DNA of 64,000 nucleotides, taken from positions 1 through 64,000 of the forward strand of contig JBBRBB010000004.1 of assembly GCA_038206235.1 (NCBI GenBank), given 5' to 3'. This document shows positions 17,209-26,121 of the stretch, in pieces; position 1 is the stretch's first letter, and the number at the start of each line of letters is the position of its first letter. Origin of the DNA: JBBRBB01 sp038206235. GTDB taxonomy: Bacteria; Bacteroidota; Bacteroidia; Chitinophagales; Chitinophagaceae. Below the pieces are notes generated by a model, which saw only the letters and a list, made by a program, of their open reading frames with translations, made no database searches and had not been told where the DNA came from. Made by a program: the position numbers and the translations under genes.

Positions 17209-19176
17209 ATGAAAACTTTACACACACTCATCGCAATTGTATTCGCTCTCCCGCTAAGCATGCATGCACAAAGCTGGAGCACCAGCGGCAACGCCGGATT
17301 AACCACCGCAAACTTTTTGGGAACCACAGACAACAAAGCCCTAATCTTTAAAACCAATAACCGTGAAAACGGAAGACTTCTTAACACAGGTGCGTGGCGG
17401 CTTGGCACTGCCACAAACTTTGCAAAAATTGATACCACAGGCAAACTAACTTTTGGCGGCACAGGTGTATATGTGGTTGGTGACAACAAATTTATATTTC
17501 AATATTCAGGGATGCCAATAAAGGATTGTTTTTAAACTCCGCCGCAAACCAATACGAATTCAGGAATTCTCTCAGCCAGGCGCTGTTGTTTGTAAATGGT
17601 GACAATGGCAACAGCGGTGTATTAGGGACATTTAAAGTAGGTGCTTACACTTTTCCAAAAACAGATGGCACAAATGGACAGGTGCTAAAAACAAACGGTT
17701 CCGGAGTTTTAACGTGGAGCAATGACAAAGCAGGTTCTGGTTGGTCGCTTACGGGAAATGCAGGCACCAATCCTGCAACTAATTTCATAGGTACTACAGA
17801 TTCAAAAGGGTTTGCAATAAGAACCAACAATGTGGATAGAATGCGCATAGGCTTTGATGGAAATATTGGTATGGGTACTACAACACCTGTAACTACTCTG
17901 CAGGTAATAGGTACCTCACTTGTTACTCTTTCCAATCCCGGATATATGGTATTGGGAAATACTGCGAATTATAACTTAGGTATGGATTTTCAGCAGATAC
18001 AGTCACGCAACAATGGAAGTGCATCTACTTTATTCCTTAATAATAATGGGGGCACCACCCAGATAGGAAATAGTTCTTCCAGTTTTCAGGGAGTATTAGC
18101 AGCTGGAAGCAGTTATGGGGTATATGCTTATGCACCTACTGGAACAGGTGTTTATGGACAGGGCGGCAATTACGGCGGCTATTTTGAAAATTTTAATGGA
18201 ATAGGTGTTTATGGAATTGATGATGGAAACGGACAAGGAGTTTTTGGGTATGAAACAGGAAACGGAGAAGGTACTCACGGAGCAGCTTACGGACCGATAG
18301 GTTGGGGTGCCTATGGTTTTTCCGACCAAAGCTATGGAGTCTTTGGAGTCCAACAACCCCAGTTCTTATGCCGGTTATTTTAATGGCAATGTTTACACAA
18401 CCGGCAGTTATCTTCCTTCAGATGAAAAGTTGAAACAAAACATACAGAATTTTAAAAGTGCTATAAGTATCCTCAGCCAGTTGCATCCAAAGCAATATCA
18501 ATACCGCGAGGATGGAAATTATAAACTGATGAATTTACCACAGGGGCAGCATTATGGTTTAATTGCGCAGGACGTTGAAAAAGTATTGCCCGGTTTATTG
18601 AAAGATACCAAATTTGATGTAGATAAAGCTACGCCAAGAGGTAAGCCTGCGGCAGACCCAAAGGACCCGAATGCACAAACTAAAACGGAGGTTATTAAAA
18701 CGGGAGAAGTTATAGATTTCAAGGCTATCAACTATACTGAGCTTATTCCTATAATGATAAAAGGCATGCAGGAGCAACAGGAAATTATAGATAGACAGCA
18801 AAAAGAAATTAATGCACAGCAGCAAAAAAACAAGGAATTAGAAAACGGGTTAAAGAAATTAGAAGGAATGATGAATTTAAAACAATCAGCGAATAAAACC
18901 ACAATCAGTTTAAGCACTTCATCGTTAGAACAAAACATTCCTAATCCATTCAATCATACAACAACGATTAATTACACTTTACCACAAACATATTTATCAT
19001 CAAAAATTATTATCACTGATAAGAATGGTAAAACATTAAAAGAAATAAATGTTAGTGGCAACGGTAAGCGAAGCTTGAAAGTAGATGCATCAACACTTGC
19101 AAGCGGCGCATACAATTATTCTTTATATGTAGATGGTAAATTGATTGATACAAAACAGATGATTTTGGTAAAATAA
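17209..19176 (+). pseudogene. Divergent S74/T9SS surface protein with GVYG-type repeats (copy 5), two frameshifts
   Basis: Three overlapping frames make one gene. The first (17209-17535) has a signal peptide and the SWSTSGNAGLTTANFLGT start. One missing base near 17513 (GGGATGCC for GGGAATGCC) is needed to reach NANKGLFLNSAANQYEF. The middle frame has a second SGWSLTGNAGTNPATNFIGT unit and a repeat region of a different kind, rich in GVYG/GVFG units (about residues 300-390). One extra base near 18353 shifts into NNPSSYAGYFNGN, an S74 domain (PSDEKLKQNIQNFKSAISIL) with IDFKAINYTELIPIMIKGMQ, a coiled coil and a T9SS sorting domain ending at 19176. The repaired length is 655 residues. This S74 subtype differs from the other copies. 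Confidence 0.75.
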
Positions 19177-19257
19177 ACAATCAATTCCAAAAATCGTCTC
19201 GGTAGCAAGAGGCTATCAGATGGTATTAACCAGGTAAAGGTTTAATTGTTGATATAT

Positions 19258-19290
19258 AAGCTGCTCCATTTCTGAAGCAGCTTTTTTATT
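19258..19290 (+). terminator. Rho-independent terminator after copy 5
   Basis: AAGCTGCT (19258-19265) pairs perfectly with AGCAGCTT (19276-19283) around a 10-base loop, followed by a T run. It closes the adhesin transcription unit about 80 bases after the stop and insulates the two-component genes downstream. Confidence 0.8.
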
Positions 19291-19379
19291 CTTTTTTACT
19301 AACTTTTCATACTATTTTAGCCTGCATGGCTAACAGAGATGTTTGTTAATTAGGTTAAAAAAAAATCTCCTTTGCAATT

Positions 19380-20006
19380 ATGATAAGAGTAGCAATTGTA
19401 GAAGATGAAGAGTTATTCAGGGAGCACTTAAAAGAAACTGTGGATGCAACGAATGATCTGCAAACCATTGCAGTTTTTGAAGATGCTGAATCATTCGGCG
19501 CTGCCTTTATGGATTTGAATGTTGATGTGGTGCTGATGGATATTCAGCTTCCCGGCAAAAGCGGAATTCAAAGTATTTTTAAGTGGAAGCATCGTAAGCC
19601 GCATGTTCAGTTTCTTATGTGCACAGTTCTTGGTGATGACGATTCTATTTTTGATTCGCTGTGTGCCGGCGCAACAGGATATTTATTAAAGCTCGAGCCA
19701 ACTGAACAAATTCAGCAAGCTATCCGAAACATTTATGCAGGAGGATCTCCTATGTCAGCAACCATTGCGAGGCAGGTTCTTAAGTCATTTCAGAAAATCA
19801 GCTCCGCCCCAAATGAAACTGATAAATTAACCCGTCGGGAATGGGATGTACTTCAAAAGCTTGATAAAGGGTTTCGGTACAAAGAAATTGCAGATCAGTT
19901 TACTATCAGCACTACCACCGTGCAGGGATATGTGCGAAACATTTATGAGAAGCTGCAGGTACACAGCAGAACAGAGGCTCTTAATAAAGCATTCAGAAAA
20001 AATTAA
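19380..20006 (+). CDS. NarL/LuxR-family response regulator
   Basis: A 208-residue regulator. The receiver (1-120) has the acidic pair Glu8/Asp9, phospho-Asp54 in VVLMDIQLPG and the switch Thr/Lys region (MCTVLGDDD, LLKLEP). The C-terminal LuxR-type HTH (about 145-205) reads LTRREWDVLQKLDKGFRYKE with TTVQGYVRNIYEKL. It precedes its probable partner kinase on the same strand. Its position between adhesin copies 5 and 6 makes the array a candidate target, but no binding site can be read directly. Confidence 0.93.
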   Translation: MIRVAIVEDEELFREHLKETVDATNDLQTIAVFEDAESFGAAFMDLNVDVVLMDIQLPGKSGIQSIFKWKHRKPHVQFLMCTVLGDDDSIFDSLCAGATGYLLKLEPTEQIQQAIRNIYAGGSPMSATIARQVLKSFQKISSAPNETDKLTRREWDVLQKLDKGFRYKEIADQFTISTTTVQGYVRNIYEKLQVHSRTEALNKAFRKN

Positions 20007-20144
20007 AGAGGAATAATTCATGTAAAAAATTATATCAACAGCCTTCAATGGATGTATGTAATCAAACCCTATAAAATAACGGTTTACATAAAGCAATTTG
20101 CAGGATAGATTTGTTTACAAATTAACTTAGTGAATTATTCTAAA

Positions 20145-22235
20145 ATGAATTGCAGGTACAAAATAATAAGTATTATTATCTTTTTTCTCTTCCCGTTTTT
20201 TTTAAAGGCGCAAATTCTTCAGCATCGCATTGATTCTTTGAAAGCGGTGTATCAGCAAACAACGAGTGACTCGGGAAAAGCTGATATTCTTAATAAGGAA
20301 ATTTTTTATTTGCTCTACCTTAGGAATTATTCAAAAGCCGATTCAGCAATCAGCGAAGAGATGCAAATTTCAATGCAATCACATTACCAGTTTGGAGTGC
20401 TCAATGCATTTTTGTGGAAAGGCAGAAGGTTCACTTTCGCAAATGAATTCGACCAGGTTTTGCCCAATTTTTTAAGCGCCCGCAAAATTATTTCTACTCT
20501 ACCGGCTAAATATATTCTGCTCAAACAAAGTGCAAAAGTTGATTATGCTACAGGTGTTTATTTCATGCTTCGGGTTGTTCCTGACTCGGCTTTAAATTAT
20601 CTTGAAAAAGCATTAACGGTTATTAAACGTTATCAAACTGAACCAGAAGATAAAAAGTTACTCTGCTCCATCTTCACAGCTTATGCCCGCACATACAGCC
20701 AGAGGGGAAATAATGATAGTGCGGCGTGGTATATTTCAAAAGCGCTGCAAATGGCAGAGCAATCAAATGACCCGCTTGTAAAAAGAGATGTTTACTGGGT
20801 TTATACAATGCTATTGGATATGCAGCGTCTTTATAAGGAAGAAATAAAATACTTAAAAGAGGCTGCAACTATTTCCCTTGAATATGGTATGCTTAGCTCA
20901 TCTGGCTACTTTACTTACCGCATCGGAGATGCTTATTCAAAAATAGGCGAGGATAAAACTGCTTATGAATATTACAACCGGGCGCTTCCAATGCTGAAAC
21001 AATATTCCAATAAAGATGATTATGTAGAAGCCTTGAGTGATTATGCACAAAATCTTAAAAATCTTCATAAGCTCGATAAAGCCGAAGATGCAATGAAGGA
21101 AGCGCTGTCGCTTCAAAATCTCTCAAAGCTAACTTTCACAAATTACGAGGTGCTTATGGAACTGTGTGACATTCTTCATGAGAAAAAAAATTATAATGAA
21201 GAATGGAAATTTCTACAGCAGGCAAAAACATTGATTGCCCCTTCAAAATTGCCGGAATGTATGATAGGCGTTCAGCAACAGACAATAAAATATTACGAAG
21301 CAACAGGAAATTTTCAGGAGGCCCTGAAGGTAATGGAAAAACTGAGTGTCTTTCGTGATTCGCTAAACCAGGAAGATGCGCAAAAAACAATGGCTGAACT
21401 GAATACTAAATATGAAGCCGCTCAAAAAGATAAAGAAATTGCTGCTTTAAATGCCGATAAAAAAATTTCTGCAATTAAAATTTCGCAGCAGCATAATTTT
21501 AATATTGCTCTAATCATTCTTATTATTCTCACAGCAATTACTGCATTTACAATATTTGAAAGAATTCAGCACAAGCGAAAAACAGAAAGAGAAATTGCAC
21601 TTCTGGAACAGGAAAATCAATTGCAGAATATTCGTAACAAAATTTCGAGAGATATGCACGATGATATTGGTGCTTCCATTTCAAAAACCGGAATTCTGGC
21701 GCAGCAGGCTAAACAACAATTGCAAAAAGGGAGCGCAGAATCTGTAATGAATATATTTGATAAGATCACTAATCAGTCAAGAGAAATGATTGTGGGCCTT
21801 CGCACCATCATTTGGGCTACTAATCCTCAATACGATGATTTAGCCGGCATGCTTGGATTTATGAGAACTTACATTTCTGATTTTTTCGACGGCGCGGCCA
21901 TGCAGTACAAAATTGATTTTCCTGATGCAGCGGAAAAAATCAAAATCAACCCTGAATTAAAACGCAATCTTTTTCTGGTATTAAAAGAATCACTTAATAA
22001 TGTTGTGAAGCATAGCAGCGCCTCGCAGGTCGTTATCCGTTTTGTTATTGACCACATGAAATATCATTTTGAAATTACGGACAACGGAACAGGAATGGAT
22101 GTTGAAGACAACAAATCATTCACACACGGTTTAAACAGCATGAAAAACCGCATGAATGAGATCAAAGGTTTATTTCGCATAGCTTCCAATGTACCAACCG
22201 GCACCTGTATAGAATTGGAAGGCATGCTGTTTTAA
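20145..22235 (+). CDS. TPR sensor histidine kinase, NarX/DegS (HisKA_3) type
   Basis: A 696-residue kinase. I chose ATG 20145 because it begins the signal peptide (CRYKIISIIIFFLFPFFLKAQ); a GTG 15 bases earlier is open but less likely. TPR-like helices occupy residues 50-400, then comes a coiled coil, one membrane segment (about 452-471), a second coiled coil and the dimerisation helix with the phospho-acceptor His505 in SRDMHDDIGAS. The ATPase domain follows with ESLNNVVKHSSA (about 615) and DNGTGMD (about 645). The ATPase domain ends with the pattern GLNSMKNRMNEIKG. It fits the LuxR-type regulator 138 bases upstream. The stimulus is unknown. Confidence 0.92.
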   Translation: MNCRYKIISIIIFFLFPFFLKAQILQHRIDSLKAVYQQTTSDSGKADILNKEIFYLLYLRNYSKADSAISEEMQISMQSHYQFGVLNAFLWKGRRFTFANEFDQVLPNFLSARKIISTLPAKYILLKQSAKVDYATGVYFMLRVVPDSALNYLEKALTVIKRYQTEPEDKKLLCSIFTAYARTYSQRGNNDSAAWYISKALQMAEQSNDPLVKRDVYWVYTMLLDMQRLYKEEIKYLKEAATISLEYGMLSSSGYFTYRIGDAYSKIGEDKTAYEYYNRALPMLKQYSNKDDYVEALSDYAQNLKNLHKLDKAEDAMKEALSLQNLSKLTFTNYEVLMELCDILHEKKNYNEEWKFLQQAKTLIAPSKLPECMIGVQQQTIKYYEATGNFQEALKVMEKLSVFRDSLNQEDAQKTMAELNTKYEAAQKDKEIAALNADKKISAIKISQQHNFNIALIILIILTAITAFTIFERIQHKRKTEREIALLEQENQLQNIRNKISRDMHDDIGASISKTGILAQQAKQQLQKGSAESVMNIFDKITNQSREMIVGLRTIIWATNPQYDDLAGMLGFMRTYISDFFDGAAMQYKIDFPDAAEKIKINPELKRNLFLVLKESLNNVVKHSSASQVVIRFVIDHMKYHFEITDNGTGMDVEDNKSFTHGLNSMKNRMNEIKGLFRIASNVPTGTCIELEGMLF

Positions 22236-22456
22236 AAGCTATTATTTACTTTTCCCTATTAATTTTTCGCTTACCCCACAAAATAAGGGTTGTATGATTT
22301 GTCCTACCATTTCACCTTCGCAGATGAAACGTTTGCCACACAGAAGTTAGCAGGTTTAATTTAAATACTGCAAGATGAAAATGAACTTCTGAAAAAACAA
22401 CAACGGTAATCAACTAAAAGTGAGCACACATTTATTCATTCACAAAAACCTTTTCT
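22236..22456. other. Spacer with a possible adhesin coiled-coil relic
   Basis: At 22369-22410 the plus strand reads LQDENELLKKQQR and a stop, similar to the coiled-coil segments between the S74 and sorting domains of the adhesins (compare ENNELKKKDELQQKQ in copy 3). It may be the broken tail of another copy, but the match is short. Nothing else is recognisable. Confidence 0.3.
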
Positions 22457-24592
22457 ATGAAACAGTTTACACTTACTATTATTCTTGCAATTATTTTGCA
22501 ATTTGCAAATGCCCAAAGCTGGCTTCTTACGGGTAATTCAGGCACCAATTCATCTACAAACTTCCTGGGTACAAAAGATGCTAATGCACTTTCGTTTAGA
22601 GTTAATAACCAGCAGGCGGGACATATAGATTACAGCACTTCCAAAGCAAATACCTCGTTTGGTTTCCAAACATTGAAAAATCTTACAGGTAATAACAATG
22701 CTGCTTTCGGCTTCAGAGCTTCTTATTCTAACACATCAGGAATCTTTAATGCATCCTTCGGAAGCTATGCTTTATTTAATAATACTAGCGGGTATAGCAA
22801 TGTTGCTGTGGGAGCAGGGGCTCTTTATAAAAATAAATCAGGAAAAAATCTCGTGGCTGTTGGTGATTCATCATTGTACAATGCTGTACCAGGGTTTGGA
22901 GCAAACACTGCTGTGGGTTCAAAAGCATTGTATGCAACAACTACTGGCAGCAGCAATACTGCAAACGGATACCAGTCACTCTATTCAAATAATACTGGCT
23001 ACAACAATACTGGTTCCGGTGTTTCTGCCTTGTATTCAAACACATCAGGTAATAATAATTCGGCTTTTGGATACGGAGCCTTACCTTCTAATACTACCGG
23101 CAGTTTTAATACTGCTACAGGGGGTTTGTCACTCGATGCAAATACTACCGGCAGTCATAATACTGCCAATGGATATTATTCACTCTTTTTCAATCAAACA
23201 GGTAATAACAATACCGCTACGGGTTACCAGTCATTATACTTTAATAAAGCTTCAAACCTTACCGCTACAGGTTACCAGGCATTATATTCAAATAGTACAG
23301 GAGGCTTCAATGTTGCAACAGGGAGTTATGCTATGTATTTTAATTCTACAGGACAAAGCAATGCAGCTTACGGGTATTCGTCTCTTTATTATAATACAAC
23401 GGGCTCTGATAATACTGCATCAGGAACATTGTCATTATATGCAAACACCACCGGCAGCAGTAATAATGCGCATGGTCACTATGCCATGTATAATAATTCA
23501 ACAGGCTCATATAATGTAGCCGTGGGCGATGACGCTTTATACACTAATACTTTCGGAAGCTATAATACAGCCGTTGGTATAGACGCTCTTTACCCCAATA
23601 ATGGGGCATACTACAACACCGCTGTTGGCTTTTTAGCACTGGGCTATGCAGGACTACCCGGATATAATAATGTAGCAGTAGGTGCCTTTTCAGGACCTGA
23701 TGTGAATACATACGCAGTATTTAATTCTATTGCAGTAGGTGAAGCATGTTATACTACTGCCAGCAACCAGGCAAGAATAGGCAACGCCTCTACAACAAGT
23801 ATTGGCGGTTATGTTGACTGGAGTAATATCTCTGACAGAAGGGTTAAGCAGAACATAAAACAAAATGTGCCCGGACTTGCCTTCATTAATAAATTAAATC
23901 CCGTTACATATAATTTAAGTATGGATGCAATAAACAGGTTCATTCCGGATGTTAAGAAAGATAAAGACGGAAAAACATTGCCTGCAATAAGTGAAGAAAT
24001 AACCTCAAGAAAAGAAAAAGAACAAATTGTTTACACCGGCTTTGTTGCACAGGATGTAGAGAAAGCAGCCAAATCGCTAAACTTTGATTTCAGCGGTGTT
24101 GATGCACCTAAGAATGATAAGGATTTATATGGATTAAGATATGCAGAGTTTGTAGTGCCTTTGGTGAAAGCAGTGCAGGAACTTAGCAAAATGAATGATG
24201 ATAAGGACACAAAAATTGATGCTTTACAAAAACAAAATGATGAATTAGAAAAAAGATTAGAAAAGTTAGAAGCAATGATGAATGTTCAACAATCAACATC
24301 CAACATCCAACTTCGAATATTCAACATTTCTTCTGCTTCTCTCGAACAAAACATTCCCAATCCATTCAATCATACAACAACTATCAATTACACTTTACCT
24401 CAAACTTATTCATCAGCAAAAATTATCATCACCGATAAGTCTGCTAAAACTTTGAAAGAAGTAAATCTTTCGGGCAACGGTAAAGGAAGTTTGAAAGTGG
24501 ATGCTTCAGGTCTTGCAAACGGCGCTTATCAGTATTCATTATATGTTGATGAAAAGTTGATTGCTACGAAGCAAATGATTTTAGAAAAGTAA
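22457..24592 (+). CDS. YadA-head-like repeat surface protein with S74 and T9SS domains (copy 6)
   Basis: A 711-residue intact member separated from the main array by the two-component genes. It has a slightly different signal peptide (MKQFTLTIILAIILQFANA), the SWLLTGNSGTNSSTNFLGT start, about 22 head repeats (residues 65-430), the S74 domain (ISDRRVKQNIKQNVPGL, about 456), a heptad region (LQKQNDELEKRLEKLEAMM) and a T9SS sorting domain (SLEQNIPNPFNHTT ... KQMILEK). Copy 2 shares its pre-S74 segment (TTASNQARIGN, TTSIGGY) and the KDGKT insert in the S74 domain, so 2 and 6 are probably the closest pair. Confidence 0.85.
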   Translation: MKQFTLTIILAIILQFANAQSWLLTGNSGTNSSTNFLGTKDANALSFRVNNQQAGHIDYSTSKANTSFGFQTLKNLTGNNNAAFGFRASYSNTSGIFNASFGSYALFNNTSGYSNVAVGAGALYKNKSGKNLVAVGDSSLYNAVPGFGANTAVGSKALYATTTGSSNTANGYQSLYSNNTGYNNTGSGVSALYSNTSGNNNSAFGYGALPSNTTGSFNTATGGLSLDANTTGSHNTANGYYSLFFNQTGNNNTATGYQSLYFNKASNLTATGYQALYSNSTGGFNVATGSYAMYFNSTGQSNAAYGYSSLYYNTTGSDNTASGTLSLYANTTGSSNNAHGHYAMYNNSTGSYNVAVGDDALYTNTFGSYNTAVGIDALYPNNGAYYNTAVGFLALGYAGLPGYNNVAVGAFSGPDVNTYAVFNSIAVGEACYTTASNQARIGNASTTSIGGYVDWSNISDRRVKQNIKQNVPGLAFINKLNPVTYNLSMDAINRFIPDVKKDKDGKTLPAISEEITSRKEKEQIVYTGFVAQDVEKAAKSLNFDFSGVDAPKNDKDLYGLRYAEFVVPLVKAVQELSKMNDDKDTKIDALQKQNDELEKRLEKLEAMMNVQQSTSNIQLRIFNISSASLEQNIPNPFNHTTTINYTLPQTYSSAKIIITDKSAKTLKEVNLSGNGKGSLKVDASGLANGAYQYSLYVDEKLIATKQMILEK

Positions 24593-24715
24593 AACTGATT
24601 TTCTCCCTTTAGGGCTGGGGCTTCTTCGCAGAGTTTTGAACTGATAGCTGCAATTTCAAAGCAAAGCAATCTTTTTATTCTTCATAGATTAAACTTTCTT
24701 TGCCGCTAACAGAAG

Positions 24716-25399
24716 ATGATACTCAGAATGCTCAGCGATAAAATTCTCTTTTTTCTTTTCAACCTTCAGCTTCCTTTCAAATTACCAAAAGGCATTTCAA
24801 CACTTGATGCACACAAAAACACCGAAGTTCAACAGGCATGCACTGCTTTCTATCAAAAATATTATAATGAGAATAATCAGCGTTCTTTAATCCTCGGCAT
24901 CAATCCGGGAAGGTTTGGCGGAGGCGTTACAGGTATTCCATTTACAGATCCTATCAGGCTGCAAAATGTTTGCGGCATTGAAAATAATTTTCAAAAGAAG
25001 CAGGAACTCTCTTCGGTTTTTATATATGAGATGATTGATGCCTGTGGCGGAGCAAAAAAATTTTATCACGAATTCTATATATCAGCAACCAGCCCGTTAG
25101 GATTTATAAAAGATGGAAAAAATTTGAATTATTACGATGATGCATCTTTATTAGAAAGCATTGAACCCTTTGCGAAAGATTGTATTGAAAAACAATTATG
25201 CTTTGGTATAAATACTGATGTTTGCTTTTGCATTGGAGAAAGAGAAAATTTCAAATACTTGTCAATACGGAATAGAAAATATAAATGGTTCAATGAAATA
25301 AAAGCTTTACCGCATCCGCGTTTCATTATGCAGTATAAATTAAAAAAGAAGGATGAGTACATTAAGCAATACATCAGCATCTTAAATCCATCCCTCTAA
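24716..25399 (+). CDS. Uracil-DNA glycosylase-like protein (DUF4918 / SMUG-type)
   Basis: A 227-residue protein of the uracil-DNA glycosylase superfamily, subgroup DUF4918. The substrate pocket motif is LGINPGRFGGGVTGIPFTDP (about residues 60-79), close to the SMUG1 motif GMNPGxxGxxxTGxPF. The second motif near the C-terminus is LPHPRFIMQY, in the position of the HPSPRN loop that intercalates DNA. There is no acidic Asp of the UNG type in motif 1, as in SMUG proteins. Removal of uracil or oxidised pyrimidines is inferred from the family and not proven for this branch. Confidence 0.85.
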   Translation: MILRMLSDKILFFLFNLQLPFKLPKGISTLDAHKNTEVQQACTAFYQKYYNENNQRSLILGINPGRFGGGVTGIPFTDPIRLQNVCGIENNFQKKQELSSVFIYEMIDACGGAKKFYHEFYISATSPLGFIKDGKNLNYYDDASLLESIEPFAKDCIEKQLCFGINTDVCFCIGERENFKYLSIRNRKYKWFNEIKALPHPRFIMQYKLKKKDEYIKQYISILNPSL

Positions 25400-25496
25400 G
25401 CCCCGCATCTAAAATTCTTAACTCTGCATTCATAATTCTGCATTCATAATTCTCAATTGCGCTTTATCTTGCACTCCTCAAACGAATCTATTATTT

Positions 25497-26009
25497 ATGG
25501 AGTATAATAAAATAATTTCGGTAACCGGCTTCACCGGCTTATACGAATTAGTAATCAGCAAAGCCGACGGCGCTATTGTGCGTTCACTGGAAGATAAGAG
25601 CACAACCTTTGTATCATCCCGCAATCATACGGTCTCTCATCTTGAAAGCATAGAAGTATATACCCAGAAGCAAAATGTAAATCTTGTGGAAGTATTCACT
25701 GCCATGCAAGCAAGTGAAGAACCATTGCCTTCTGAAAAAGATGCAGATGCAGTAAAAAAATATTTTCAGAAAGCATATCCCGATATGGACTTTGAAAAAG
25801 TATACGCCAGTGATATGAAGAAAATGGTGCGATGGTTCTGTGTGCTTAAAGCAAACAACATTGAGATAAAGCTTCCTGAGCAATCAGAAGAAGGTAATGC
25901 GGATGCATCTCAAACATCATCAAAGGAAAAACCAGCAAACCAATCTGCAAAATTTACAAACACTAAATCAAAAGCAGCGAAAGTGCAGGCGCCACGAAAG
26001 ATGGTTTAA
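25497..26009 (+). CDS. DUF5606-family protein
   Basis: A 170-residue cytosolic protein of the Bacteroidota family DUF5606. The conserved N-terminal half reads KIISVTGFTGLYELVISKAD and VTHLESIEVYT-like HTVSHLESIEVYT, then DADAVKKYFQKAYPDMDFEKVYASDMKKM with a short VRWFCVLKANNIEI core. The last 40 residues are a low-complexity Lys/Ser/Ala tail. The function is unknown. A TATCTTG sequence upstream may be the -7 promoter element. It is followed, on the same strand, by the M3 peptidase. Confidence 0.85.
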   Translation: MEYNKIISVTGFTGLYELVISKADGAIVRSLEDKSTTFVSSRNHTVSHLESIEVYTQKQNVNLVEVFTAMQASEEPLPSEKDADAVKKYFQKAYPDMDFEKVYASDMKKMVRWFCVLKANNIEIKLPEQSEEGNADASQTSSKEKPANQSAKFTNTKSKAAKVQAPRKMV

Positions 26010-26121
26010 AAAACCCCTCCACAGGATGCTGCGCATAAATCCCCCAGTGGGGGACTTTGTATTACGCCTTTCGATGAATCTTTAAAATTCTTTATACGAA
26101 TACCTAATTCCCAATTACCTC

